From contig JACMIS010000548.1 in the NCBI GenBank assembly GCA_014381035.1, positions 1 through 7,817 of the forward strand: a stretch of 7,817 nt of DNA. The letters run 5' to 3'. The notes beneath the pieces are model-generated. The model saw only the letters and a list, made by a program, of their open reading frames with translations, was not told the origin of the DNA and searched no databases. The number at the start of each line of letters is the position of its first letter. The stretch's first letter is position 1. Made by a program: the position numbers and the translations under genes. Source of the stretch: Armatimonadota bacterium. Lineage in GTDB: Bacteria > Armatimonadota > Armatimonadia > Armatimonadales > Armatimonadaceae. Shown here one piece after another: positions 1-7,207 of this stretch.

Positions 1-1
1 A

Positions 2-139
2 CGGCAAATTCGCGGGAAAACAGCAATGGCTAACCCGGAACGCGCGAAACCTAACGTAGAATCAGCACCGCAGGTGAAACCGATCCAACAAAGTGTTGGC
101 GCCGTCCGCGAAGGACAAAAAAGAAAGGATTACACCTGA
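2..139 (+). CDS. Possible C-terminal end of an upstream gene (partial)
   Basis: One frame is open from the left edge to a TGA at 137-139, giving 45 residues that are rich in Lys/Arg and end in KRKDYT. It stops 28 bp before the next gene, as expected for the tail of an upstream gene in the same transcription unit. No domain can be recognised in so short a piece. A second frame is also open from the edge, to a TAG at 57-59, and would give a different C-terminus (ending NARNLT). The choice between them is weak, and the stretch could equally be non-coding leader. Sequence to the left of the window would settle it. Confidence 0.3.
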   Translation, partial: RQIRGKTAMANPERAKPNVESAPQVKPIQQSVGAVREGQKRKDYT

Positions 140-149
140 AAGGAAGCGA

Positions 150-155
150 ATGTAA
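150..155 (+). promoter_or_regulatory. Start-stop element (ATG-TAA) ahead of the metallohydrolase gene
   Basis: An ATG at 150 is followed at once by TAA. It has a good Shine-Dalgarno (AAGGAAG, about 140-146) at short spacing, whereas the real start at 168 has none. The ATG is in frame with 168, so TAA prevents a longer N-terminus. Ribosomes loaded here might reinitiate 12 bases downstream, or the element may be chance. The sequence is plain; the role is inference. Confidence 0.25.
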
Positions 156-167
156 GCATTATCAAAG

Positions 168-2378
168 ATGAAAATATTCTCTGCAAATGGTTCTTTATCG
201 CGCCGACCCTGTTCGACTCTCCTCATCGCTTATGTCCTACTTACCGCCTCCACGCTGGTGAGTGCGTCAGTGGCACAGGCGCAGAATGTTGCTCAAACAC
301 CCATCCCCATCGACCTCCAGGGTTATCGGAAAGGTGCCGGGGCCACAGTTGTCACCGAGAAGGCAAGACTACGGGTGGCATGGTCTATCTCCAAGGGAAA
401 CCACGGGACACTTGTTCTGAATCTGGAAAAGGGAAAGCCGCTTATCGAATCATTAGGCATCGTGTCTGGAGGAAAAAGTCCGAAAATAATCGCCCGGCAA
501 CTCGATCCTGCCGCCTTGTTGACTATCGGTGAGCGCGACTTGAATAGCCCGGCTCGTTGGGTCGCATTTTTCGATAATCCCCACAAGCGTCCCCACAAAA
601 CCGTTCCCGTTGTTCTGGATAAACAGAGCGTGCGTATTTCCAGTGAAGGGGCGCGGACGACAATCATTATCGGCAAGGTTTCCGCAGACTCGTTCCACGG
701 CGACCTGCGCTTCACCTTTTACCGCAACTCTCCCTTGATTCATGTCGAGTATGTGGTATCAACAAACGAGGACGGACGCGCCGTTCTCTACGACACCGGC
801 TTGACGAGTGCGTCACCGGACTGGCAATCGGTCGCCTGGAATGACACGAACGGTCAACTGCAACGTGTTAGGGTAGACGCCAATCAAGCCGCGCTGCCCG
901 TAAAGGTCGCCGGGCGAACGGTCGTTGCGGAAAGCGAAGTGGGGTCTATCGCTGCCTTTCCGCCGCCACATCAGTATTTCTTCCCGTTAGACGAGGCATT
1001 CAATCTGAGCTTCGTCTGGTACGGAAAATCCTATAATTCGCTGGGCGATGATTACGGGTTCGGTATCCGCCAATCGCCCACGGGAGACAAACGGTACGTA
1101 CCCTGGTTTAATGCGCCACCAGGTACCCAGCAACATCTCGGGATCTTTTATCTGGTGAGTCCCGGCAACGCCAAGGAAGCACTCGGCGAAGTCGCCCGAT
1201 ACACGCGCGGGGATCAATTCAAGCGGCTACCCGGCTATCGCACCTACACGAGCCATTACCATATCGAACACACATTCGAGTTCGTCCGGCGTCAAAAAGA
1301 GCAGAAAACAGATCAGATCCCGAAAGAACTGCTTGTACCGGGGTTCGTCAAAACCTTCAAGGCGCGGGGGGTGGACATCGTGCATCTCGCCGAGTTCCAT
1401 GCCGGGAACACGCCCCAGCAACCAACGAAGGAGCGGCTGCCGCTCCTCAAAACATTGCACCGGGAGTGTGCGCGGTTGTCCGACGACCACCTTCTGATCC
1501 TGCCCGGCGAGGAACCGAACGTGCATCTCGGCGGGCACTGGCTCAGTCTCTTTCCGAAGCCGGTCTACTGGGTACTCAATCGCTCGGCGGAAACACCGTT
1601 CGTCGAACAGGTGGAGGGTTACGGAACCGTTTATCATGTCGGCAACACGGATGATGTTCTGCGGTTGATGGAAAAGGAAAACGGCTTGATGTGGACGGCA
1701 CATGCACGGATCAAAGCCTCCAGGGAATTTCCCGATACGTACATGAGCCGTGACTTCTTCCAGTCCGACCGTTTTCTTGGTGCCGCCTGGAAAGCGATGC
1801 CCGCCGATCTATCGTTGCCGCGCTTGGGTGGGCGTATTCTGGACCTGATGGATGATATGGCGAACCGGGGTCTAAAAAAATATACGCCCGGTGAGGCGGA
1901 TCTTTTCCGGATGGAGACGGATTTCGAGACCTATGGTCACCTCAATATCAACTACCTGCAGATGGATAAACTCCCCCGCTTCGCCGATGGCTGGCAACCG
2001 GTACTGGATTCGTTACAAACCGGTCGTTTTTTTACCAGCACGGGCGAGGTGCTGATTCCCCGGTTTACTGTGGGGGGCAAGAAAAGCGGTGAGACGCTGG
2101 ATGTTACCCGCAAATCCACCACTGAGGTAAAGGTAAATCTGGAGTGGACGTTCCCGCTCGCCTTCGCGGAGGTGATTTCCGGGGATGGTAAACAGGTCTT
2201 CCGGCGACGCATCAATCTTGCCGATACGCAAGCATTCGGGACACGGAACCTGAGCGTCCCCATTGATCTCAAAGGGCGCACATGGATACGTTTTGAGGTT
2301 TGGGACATCGCCGCGAACGGAGCCTTTACACAGCCGGTATGGCTTTCAGGACCATTGCCGGTCGTAGTGGCACCGTAA
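168..2378 (+). CDS. Exported CehA/McbA-type PHP-like metallohydrolase
   Basis: A 736-residue protein that probably hydrolyses a phosphate or other ester bond outside the cytoplasm; the substrate is unknown. Residues 1-39 form a signal peptide: a basic start, a hydrophobic run around 18-34, and an AQA-type cleavage site near residue 39. Residues about 45-350 are beta-rich and resemble no catalytic domain I know. The PHP-like part is about 355-630. It contains an HYHIEHT motif (363-369) in the place of the family's metal-binding DLHxHT, AEFH (408-411), PGEE (446-449) with His453 and His457, and WTAH (509-512). A helix-rich tail around 592-630 (DSLQTGRFFTSTGE) matches the usual end of CehA/McbA proteins. 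A small beta domain, about 630-736, closes it. ATG 168 is chosen because it gives an intact signal peptide, although no good Shine-Dalgarno precedes it. The next gene on the strand is an exported GH2 enzyme 196 bp on. Family assignment is good; the exact reaction is not known. Confidence 0.85.
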   Translation: MKIFSANGSLSRRPCSTLLIAYVLLTASTLVSASVAQAQNVAQTPIPIDLQGYRKGAGATVVTEKARLRVAWSISKGNHGTLVLNLEKGKPLIESLGIVSGGKSPKIIARQLDPAALLTIGERDLNSPARWVAFFDNPHKRPHKTVPVVLDKQSVRISSEGARTTIIIGKVSADSFHGDLRFTFYRNSPLIHVEYVVSTNEDGRAVLYDTGLTSASPDWQSVAWNDTNGQLQRVRVDANQAALPVKVAGRTVVAESEVGSIAAFPPPHQYFFPLDEAFNLSFVWYGKSYNSLGDDYGFGIRQSPTGDKRYVPWFNAPPGTQQHLGIFYLVSPGNAKEALGEVARYTRGDQFKRLPGYRTYTSHYHIEHTFEFVRRQKEQKTDQIPKELLVPGFVKTFKARGVDIVHLAEFHAGNTPQQPTKERLPLLKTLHRECARLSDDHLLILPGEEPNVHLGGHWLSLFPKPVYWVLNRSAETPFVEQVEGYGTVYHVGNTDDVLRLMEKENGLMWTAHARIKASREFPDTYMSRDFFQSDRFLGAAWKAMPADLSLPRLGGRILDLMDDMANRGLKKYTPGEADLFRMETDFETYGHLNINYLQMDKLPRFADGWQPVLDSLQTGRFFTSTGEVLIPRFTVGGKKSGETLDVTRKSTTEVKVNLEWTFPLAFAEVISGDGKQVFRRRINLADTQAFGTRNLSVPIDLKGRTWIRFEVWDIAANGAFTQPVWLSGPLPVVVAP

Positions 2379-2407
2379 ATACGGGTCCGTCCCCGCAAGG
2401 TGCCACT
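2366..2407 (+). terminator. Inverted repeat across the metallohydrolase stop codon
   Basis: AGTGGCACC (2366-2374) and GGTGCCACT (2399-2407) are perfect 9-bp inverted copies with a 24-base loop that contains the TAA stop. A G:U pair extends the stem by one. No T-run follows, so it is not a standard intrinsic terminator. It may be a 3'-end stabilising or processing hairpin, or chance. Confidence 0.3.
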
Positions 2408-2490
2408 GGGTAGCGGACAATATCAACGCATCGAAACGCGCGGTTCCTCTTGGCGTCATAGCATGGACAAAAACGGAGAACATAAAAGGG

Positions 2491-2503
2491 GTTTATGATA
2501 AAC
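2491..2503. promoter_or_regulatory. Candidate operator/-10 region upstream of the GH2 gene
   Basis: GTTTATGATAAAC is a perfect 6-1-6 palindrome lying 72 bp before the GH2 start, in the only non-coding gap ahead of it. A -10-like TATGAT (2494-2499) sits inside it. No convincing -35 lies at the right distance; TGGACA at 2464-2469 is 24 bases away, which is too far. A repressor binding here would cover the -10, as is common for sugar-responsive regulators. Role is inferred. Confidence 0.3.
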
Positions 2504-2563
2504 TGCCCTCAGAAATGCGGTGGTTCTCACCTCCCCTCGTTAGACAGTGATTGAAATCCGTAT

Positions 2564-2568
2564 GAGGA
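2564..2568 (+). promoter_or_regulatory. Ribosome binding site of the GH2 gene
   Basis: GAGGA lies 6 bases before the ATG at 2575, near-ideal spacing. It fixes the start and shows that this genome does use Shine-Dalgarno signals, in contrast to the first gene. Confidence 0.75.
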
Positions 2569-2574
2569 ATTGAT

Positions 2575-5466
2575 ATGAAAAGTATTCAGTTTTCGCGCTT
2601 GTCGTTGTTGCCGTTCGCAGTGGGAACGGTGCTTGTCGGTATTGCTGTCGGGGTGTCACAACTGCCCGCGGAGTCTTTGCCGGGGGCGGCACAACAACCG
2701 CCTCCGGGACCGCCCGTAGCAAGCCGGGTGCGGCAACGGTTCGATGACGGCTGGCGTTTCATTCTGGATGAATCGGCTCCGGCAGGACTCGGAAAAGCGG
2801 TCGACAATTGGCAATGGAAGCCAGCGGGCGAGGTCAAGCGGGGCGATAATGGCGTTACCACCATTCCAGCAGACATCGACAGCGGGGACTGGCAATCGGC
2901 GAAGATCGGACAGAATGTTTTCGGGCAGGGTGCCGGACGATACGCGTGGTACCGCGTGGAACTCGGCGGGGACAACGACATCCCCGCAGGGCTGCCGCGT
3001 CTCCTACGCTTCGAAGCGGTGGACGATAACGCGGTCATCTTTCTGAACGGGAAACTGTTGCTCCTGCATTCCGGCTGGAACGAACCGTTCGAGGTGCCGC
3101 TCGACGATGCCTGGAAAACGGGCGGTCCTAATTCGCTGGTCGTGCTCGTGGAAAACACGGCGGGTGGCGGGGGGATCGCGGGTCTGGTCAGCATGGGAAC
3201 GCGACGCCCCGAGACGACTCCGGACGCAGTGAAGCCTGACTTTAATGATGCCCCCTGGCGTAAGGTCCATTTGCCGCATGATTACGTCGTGGAAGGGACA
3301 TTCGATTCCGGAGCGGACACCGGACACGGTTCGTTGCCGGTGACACAGGGCTGGTACCGCAAAACATTTACCCTCCCCACTTCTTATCGCGGCAAAAGCC
3401 TGTGGATAGATTTCGACGGTATCTATCGCAAGAGCACGGTGTATCTGAACGGGGTCAAACTGGGCGAAAACCCGAGCGGCTACATCGGCTCCCAATACGA
3501 CATTACCAAAGCGGCAAACTTCGGCGGCAAGAACGTTCTTGCCGTGCATGTGGACCCACGTCAGGCGGAAGGCTGGTGGTACGAAGGCGGCGGCATTTAT
3601 CGCCACGTCTGGCTGAACGTCACCGATCCGGTTCATGTCGCCCCGTGGGGAACGTTCGTCCGGTCCGAAGTGCGGGGCGCGGAAGGAGCAACCAATCCTG
3701 ACGCTGATGTGCGTATAGAAACCACCATCATAAACGATTCCGCTACCGCTCAGAATGGCGTCGTCATCTCGCGTGTTATCGGTCCCGATAGGAAGACAGT
3801 GGCGACGGTACGTACCGAACAGGTTCTCCCTGCCGGTCAAAGCACCGTAGTGAACCAGTCCGCCGCAGTCGCAACCGCCCTGCTCTGGTCGGTGGAATCG
3901 CCCCGTTTATATCGCGTAGAGACCACCATCTCCCGTGCCGGCAGGGTCGTTGATTCGTCCAGTACGCCGTTCGGGATTCGCACGATCCGTTTCGACGCGA
4001 ACAAGGGCTTTTTCCTGAACGGCAAGTCGGTCAAGATCAAAGGCACCTGCAATCACCAGGATCACGCCGGGGTTGGCATCGCGGTTCCGGACAGCCTGCA
4101 ATACTGGCGCATCCGCAAGCTCAAAGAGATGGGATCGAACGCCTACCGTTGCTCACATAACCCACCCGCGCCGGAGATTTTGGACGCGTGTGACAAACTC
4201 GGAATGCTGGTCATGGACGAAGCGCGGCACCTCGGCGACACAACGCTGGCGAAAACGCCGCGCGGGGCAAAGGCGGAAGACCTTTCCGAACTGAAGGCGT
4301 TGATCCGCCGCGACCGGAACCACCCCAGCGTGATCATGTGGTCCATGGCGAACGAGGAGTTCGCCCTGCAAGGCACCGACGAAGGGGCGAGACTTTATGA
4401 AGCGATGGAAAAAGTAACCAAGTCGCTCGACCCGACGCGCCCGGTGACCACGGCGCAGAATGCGGGCTTCGGCGAGGGCTTCACCAAGGTTCACGACCTG
4501 CAAGGCTTCAACTACAACATCCGGGTATACGACGACCTGCACAAACGCTTCCCGGAACTGCCGATGTACGGCAGCGAAACCGCCAGCGCGGTCAGCACAC
4601 GCGGCGAGTATATCAACGATAAAGAAAAAGGCTACGTCAGCGCGTACGATGTGAACGCGCCGCCCTGGGGCGCGACCGCCGAAGCCGCATGGACTCCGAT
4701 TGCCCAGCGCGAGTGGAGGGCGGGGGCGTTCGTCTGGACCGGCTTCGACTACAAGGGGGAACCGACCCCGTATGGCTGGCCCTGCATCAACAGCCACTTC
4801 GGGATTCTGGACATCGCCGGATTCCCGAAAGACACGTTCTGGTACTATCAGGCATGGTGGGGCGACAAGCCGGTCGCACATCTGCTCCCGCACTGGAACT
4901 GGGCAGGCAAAGAGGGGCAGGAGATTTCGGTCTGGTGCCACTCCAACGCCGAGCAATTGGAACTGTTCCTCAATAACAAGAGTCTGGGCACGAAAACGAT
5001 GCCGCGCTACGGACACTTGGAATGGAAAGTGCCGTATGCACCGGGAACGCTCGAAGTGCGCGGGACCACCGGCGGCAAGATCGTTGCTACCGACCGCGTC
5101 GAAACCACTGGCGCACCGGTCGCCCTGCGACTCAAAACGACGCGCAAGAAATTGTTTGCGGACGGTGAGGACATGACTCTGGTCGAGGTTTCCGTTGTGG
5201 ATGCCGAGGGACGGGTCGTTCCGGAAGTGGACAATACGGTTTCCTTCGCGGTGACTGGCGCGGGCGAGATTGGTGGCGTCGGCAACGGCGACCCGAGCAG
5301 TCACGAACCCGACAAAGCGTCCCAGCGCAAAGCGTTTCACGGGCTTTGCATGGTGCTGGTTCGCGCCGGTGACAAACCGGGCAAGATACAGCTACGCGCT
5401 ACCGCCCCTGGACTAAAACCCGCCGTCCTTCCGCTCGAAACCGCCAAACAGGGCGACGCCTTCTAA
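2575..5466 (+). CDS. Exported GH2 glycosidase (beta-galactosidase-like)
   Basis: A 963-residue retaining glycosidase that should cleave a terminal beta-linked sugar, most often galactose in this subgroup, from a glycan or glycoside outside the cytoplasm. Residues 1-39 look like a signal peptide. A first jelly-roll-like module occupies about 80-207. The canonical GH2 sugar-binding domain follows at about 220-355 (PHDY, GWYRKTF, YLNG, WWYEGGGIYR), then an Ig-like domain (357-468) and the TIM barrel (470-765). The barrel has the signature CNHQDHAGVG (492-501) and RCSHNPP (525-531). Glu594 in ANEE is the predicted acid/base and Glu668 in YGSE the predicted nucleophile. A DUF4982-like domain (about 770-845; NAEQLELFLNNKSLG) and a C-terminal Ig-like domain (about 850-957) complete it, as in many exported GH2 enzymes. 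The family is certain. Sugar specificity is not: beta-glucuronidase, beta-mannosidase or another GH2 activity cannot be excluded. Confidence 0.95.
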   Translation: MKSIQFSRLSLLPFAVGTVLVGIAVGVSQLPAESLPGAAQQPPPGPPVASRVRQRFDDGWRFILDESAPAGLGKAVDNWQWKPAGEVKRGDNGVTTIPADIDSGDWQSAKIGQNVFGQGAGRYAWYRVELGGDNDIPAGLPRLLRFEAVDDNAVIFLNGKLLLLHSGWNEPFEVPLDDAWKTGGPNSLVVLVENTAGGGGIAGLVSMGTRRPETTPDAVKPDFNDAPWRKVHLPHDYVVEGTFDSGADTGHGSLPVTQGWYRKTFTLPTSYRGKSLWIDFDGIYRKSTVYLNGVKLGENPSGYIGSQYDITKAANFGGKNVLAVHVDPRQAEGWWYEGGGIYRHVWLNVTDPVHVAPWGTFVRSEVRGAEGATNPDADVRIETTIINDSATAQNGVVISRVIGPDRKTVATVRTEQVLPAGQSTVVNQSAAVATALLWSVESPRLYRVETTISRAGRVVDSSSTPFGIRTIRFDANKGFFLNGKSVKIKGTCNHQDHAGVGIAVPDSLQYWRIRKLKEMGSNAYRCSHNPPAPEILDACDKLGMLVMDEARHLGDTTLAKTPRGAKAEDLSELKALIRRDRNHPSVIMWSMANEEFALQGTDEGARLYEAMEKVTKSLDPTRPVTTAQNAGFGEGFTKVHDLQGFNYNIRVYDDLHKRFPELPMYGSETASAVSTRGEYINDKEKGYVSAYDVNAPPWGATAEAAWTPIAQREWRAGAFVWTGFDYKGEPTPYGWPCINSHFGILDIAGFPKDTFWYYQAWWGDKPVAHLLPHWNWAGKEGQEISVWCHSNAEQLELFLNNKSLGTKTMPRYGHLEWKVPYAPGTLEVRGTTGGKIVATDRVETTGAPVALRLKTTRKKLFADGEDMTLVEVSVVDAEGRVVPEVDNTVSFAVTGAGEIGGVGNGDPSSHEPDKASQRKAFHGLCMVLVRAGDKPGKIQLRATAPGLKPAVLPLETAKQGDAF

Positions 5467-5475
5467 CAGGGAAGT

Positions 5476-5520
5476 CCCCGCCCCCAATTTTGGGGGCGAG
5501 GGGCTTGCGTTTTGCGTTTT
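5476..5520 (+). terminator. GC-rich hairpin after the GH2 gene, probable terminator
   Basis: CCCCGCCCCCAA (5476-5487) pairs with 5490-5503, leaving a 2-base loop and a 2-base bulge (GA, 5498-5499). It begins 9 bases after the GH2 stop. The tail holds two TTTT blocks inside a repeated GCGTTTT (5508-5520) rather than an uninterrupted T-run, so termination may be partial. The right arm also holds the Shine-Dalgarno of the next gene. Confidence 0.6.
5498..5503 (+). promoter_or_regulatory. Shine-Dalgarno for the HEAT-like gene, inside the hairpin
   Basis: GAGGGG lies 8 bases before the TTG at 5512, good spacing. Four of its G residues pair with the left arm of the upstream hairpin, so folding would hide it from ribosomes. 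This supports TTG 5512 as the start, since the first in-frame ATG (5593) has no comparable site. Confidence 0.45.
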
Positions 5521-6894
5521 ACGGAAGCACAAATTGGGGCGATAAAGTGTTATGAACCGAAAAGGACGCCAACGTTTCTGAACCTAAAAACGATGCTTCG
5601 ACACGGACTCGGTCGCGCTGTGCTATTTTTGAGGAATGAGCCGGACTTGGCGCGATTCCATGACATCATCAGAGAAGCGTGCCTTAAAGACTGGCGTTAC
5701 GACAGTCAAGTCGAGGCAGACCGTGCCCCATATCTCTTCGACGTGATCGAAGCGAGCGGAGAACCGGAATATTACGCTGCGTTTGTCCATGACGAACTGG
5801 AAACCATCGCCACACCACAGGAAGCGGAAGGGGCGTGCCGTCCGCAATTACTCGCCCTTGCCGCTTTGTTAACGAAAAGCGGTCACGGTGACTTGAAAGC
5901 CGCTCTCTACCAGACAATCGGACGTACCGCCGGGGAAACGGATGGGATAACGGGTCACGGTCACATCCTCATCGGTTTAGATGGGATCACGGGCTACCGG
6001 TTCCTGGTCGAACAATTGATCCGGTTCCCACAAACCGATGAGGACCGCTGGTCGGAAATTCGCCTGCTAAACAGTTTGAACGAACTACTTGGCGAAACTG
6101 CGGCGGCAGAAGCACTCGACAGGCTCGCGCTTGACGCACAACACCTGGCGCCGTACCTAATGGTAATTCGGCAAGCGTGCGCCGACGACAAAGTGCCGGT
6201 CATCTCCGCAAGCGAACCACTCACCTCCGCGAGAGCACCAATCACCGCCTCCCGAACCGCCGTCCCGATCCAACAAAAAATCCATGCCTACATAAGCGGC
6301 GAACATCGCGCGAAGCCGCGGATGCGTCTCGTTAACCGCGCTGTCTGGGAACAACTCGCTGCGGAACTCGGACGGGAAACGGACCGTGAACGGCGGACCC
6401 GCTACCTGTACCTTTTTCGTTCGGCGGGATGCGTTCCATTCCCCGGTGATCCGGAGGTTCTGCTACGGCTGATCCGCCAAACCGAGGATGAGCGGCTGAC
6501 ATGGGGTGCGTTAGCCGCTTTAGAATACACTACCCATCCCACCATCCGCGCCACTGCGCTCGAACTCTTGCGAACGGACCACCGGGTGGTACACGGCATG
6601 CGGTTGCTTCCATACAATCCGGGAGTCGGAGACGCCGACCTGATGGCAGAACACGTTAGCCGTGACCAAGACCCAGACACGTTTCATTTTATTAGTCTGG
6701 GCATTCTCAATTATGTGAAGCGTCACGCCGACCCCGGATTAATTCCCGTGATGCTGACCTGCTATGAAAAAATGCGATGTGCCTTATGCCGGAGACAAAT
6801 CGTCCACGAGTTACTAAAGCGCGATGCCCTACCGCCAGAGCTACGCGCCGAGTGCCGCTACGACGCAGACCCCGAAACCAGAACGTACGTTTGA
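5512..6894 (+). CDS. HEAT-like repeat protein, function unknown
   Basis: A 460-residue, mostly alpha-helical, cytoplasmic-looking protein with no signal peptide or membrane segment. Helical pairs resembling HEAT repeats are seen at about 110-220 and 275-440, suggesting a protein-binding scaffold. The N-terminus has a distinctive RHGLGRAVLFL block (30-40) and a WRYDSQVEADRAPYL block (61-75), which I take as family signatures rather than repeat units. A middle linker, about 228-250, is rich in Ser, Ala, Thr and Pro. The C-terminus has Cys417, Cys423, Cys426 and Cys448, the middle two in an MRCALCRR context. The start is TTG at 5512; using ATG 5593 would drop 27 residues next to the conserved block. 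It lies 45 bp behind the GH2 gene, across a probable terminator, so co-transcription is doubtful. I do not recognise a specific function. Confidence 0.8.
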   Translation: MRFTEAQIGAIKCYEPKRTPTFLNLKTMLRHGLGRAVLFLRNEPDLARFHDIIREACLKDWRYDSQVEADRAPYLFDVIEASGEPEYYAAFVHDELETIATPQEAEGACRPQLLALAALLTKSGHGDLKAALYQTIGRTAGETDGITGHGHILIGLDGITGYRFLVEQLIRFPQTDEDRWSEIRLLNSLNELLGETAAAEALDRLALDAQHLAPYLMVIRQACADDKVPVISASEPLTSARAPITASRTAVPIQQKIHAYISGEHRAKPRMRLVNRAVWEQLAAELGRETDRERRTRYLYLFRSAGCVPFPGDPEVLLRLIRQTEDERLTWGALAALEYTTHPTIRATALELLRTDHRVVHGMRLLPYNPGVGDADLMAEHVSRDQDPDTFHFISLGILNYVKRHADPGLIPVMLTCYEKMRCALCRRQIVHELLKRDALPPELRAECRYDADPETRTYV

Positions 6895-7207
6895 AGTTGT
6901 AAGCGATCAACGGGGTTTGCCCCCCACACGATGCTATCCATCTCCTCACTTATGCGGTTTTCATGGTAGCTTCGCGCGACTTCACCGCTTATTATCCCTC
7001 TTGTATTTTCCAGCATGCCACGCAAATCCGTGTCCGAATTGTCTTCTTCCTTCGCGAGTGTTTTTATTCGCCCCACCCATCTCAGGCAGATACCGAGTTG
7101 AATACTTTCGGCGAGTTCCAAGATCGCTTCCAGTGCTCGGAATCGCCAATGTGCAGAGAGATTGCCTCCGAAACCATATCAGGACGGTATAGAATCCATC
7201 CTGAAAT
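6895..7207. other. Intergenic region with no convincing gene, possible gene remnant
   Basis: This 313-bp stretch lies between convergent genes. On the minus strand one frame is open from just after a TGA (7179-7181) to a TAG at 6858-6860. It reads fairly protein-like near its beginning (ALEAILELAESIQLGICLRW) and could start at TTG 7121, giving 87 residues, but it runs antisense into the end of the HEAT-like gene. On the plus strand an open frame from ATG 6963 to TAA 7232 (89 residues) has poor residue composition and no family features. No T-tailed hairpin was found; a short GGGG/CCCC stem at about 6911-6925 lacks a T-run. It could be the decayed tail of a minus-strand gene or simply non-coding. 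Confidence 0.35.

Noticed and set aside
1227..1703. A 158-residue minus-strand open frame in the metallohydrolase gene
   Set aside because: Opposite the PHP-like core, whose motifs are clear on the plus strand; it is a shadow.
3004..3840. A 278-residue minus-strand open frame
   Set aside because: Also antisense to the GH2 sugar-binding and Ig-like domains, with low-quality protein composition.
4153..5340. A 395-residue open frame antisense to the GH2 gene
   Set aside because: It lies wholly opposite a certain GH2 coding region, has no family motifs, and long antisense frames are expected from GC-rich codon use.
5464..5514. Stop-codon read-through joining GH2 and the HEAT-like protein, since both are in the same frame
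   Set aside because: A shared frame happens one time in three. The stop is TAA, a hairpin intervenes, and an exported enzyme fused to a cytoplasmic-looking protein makes little sense.
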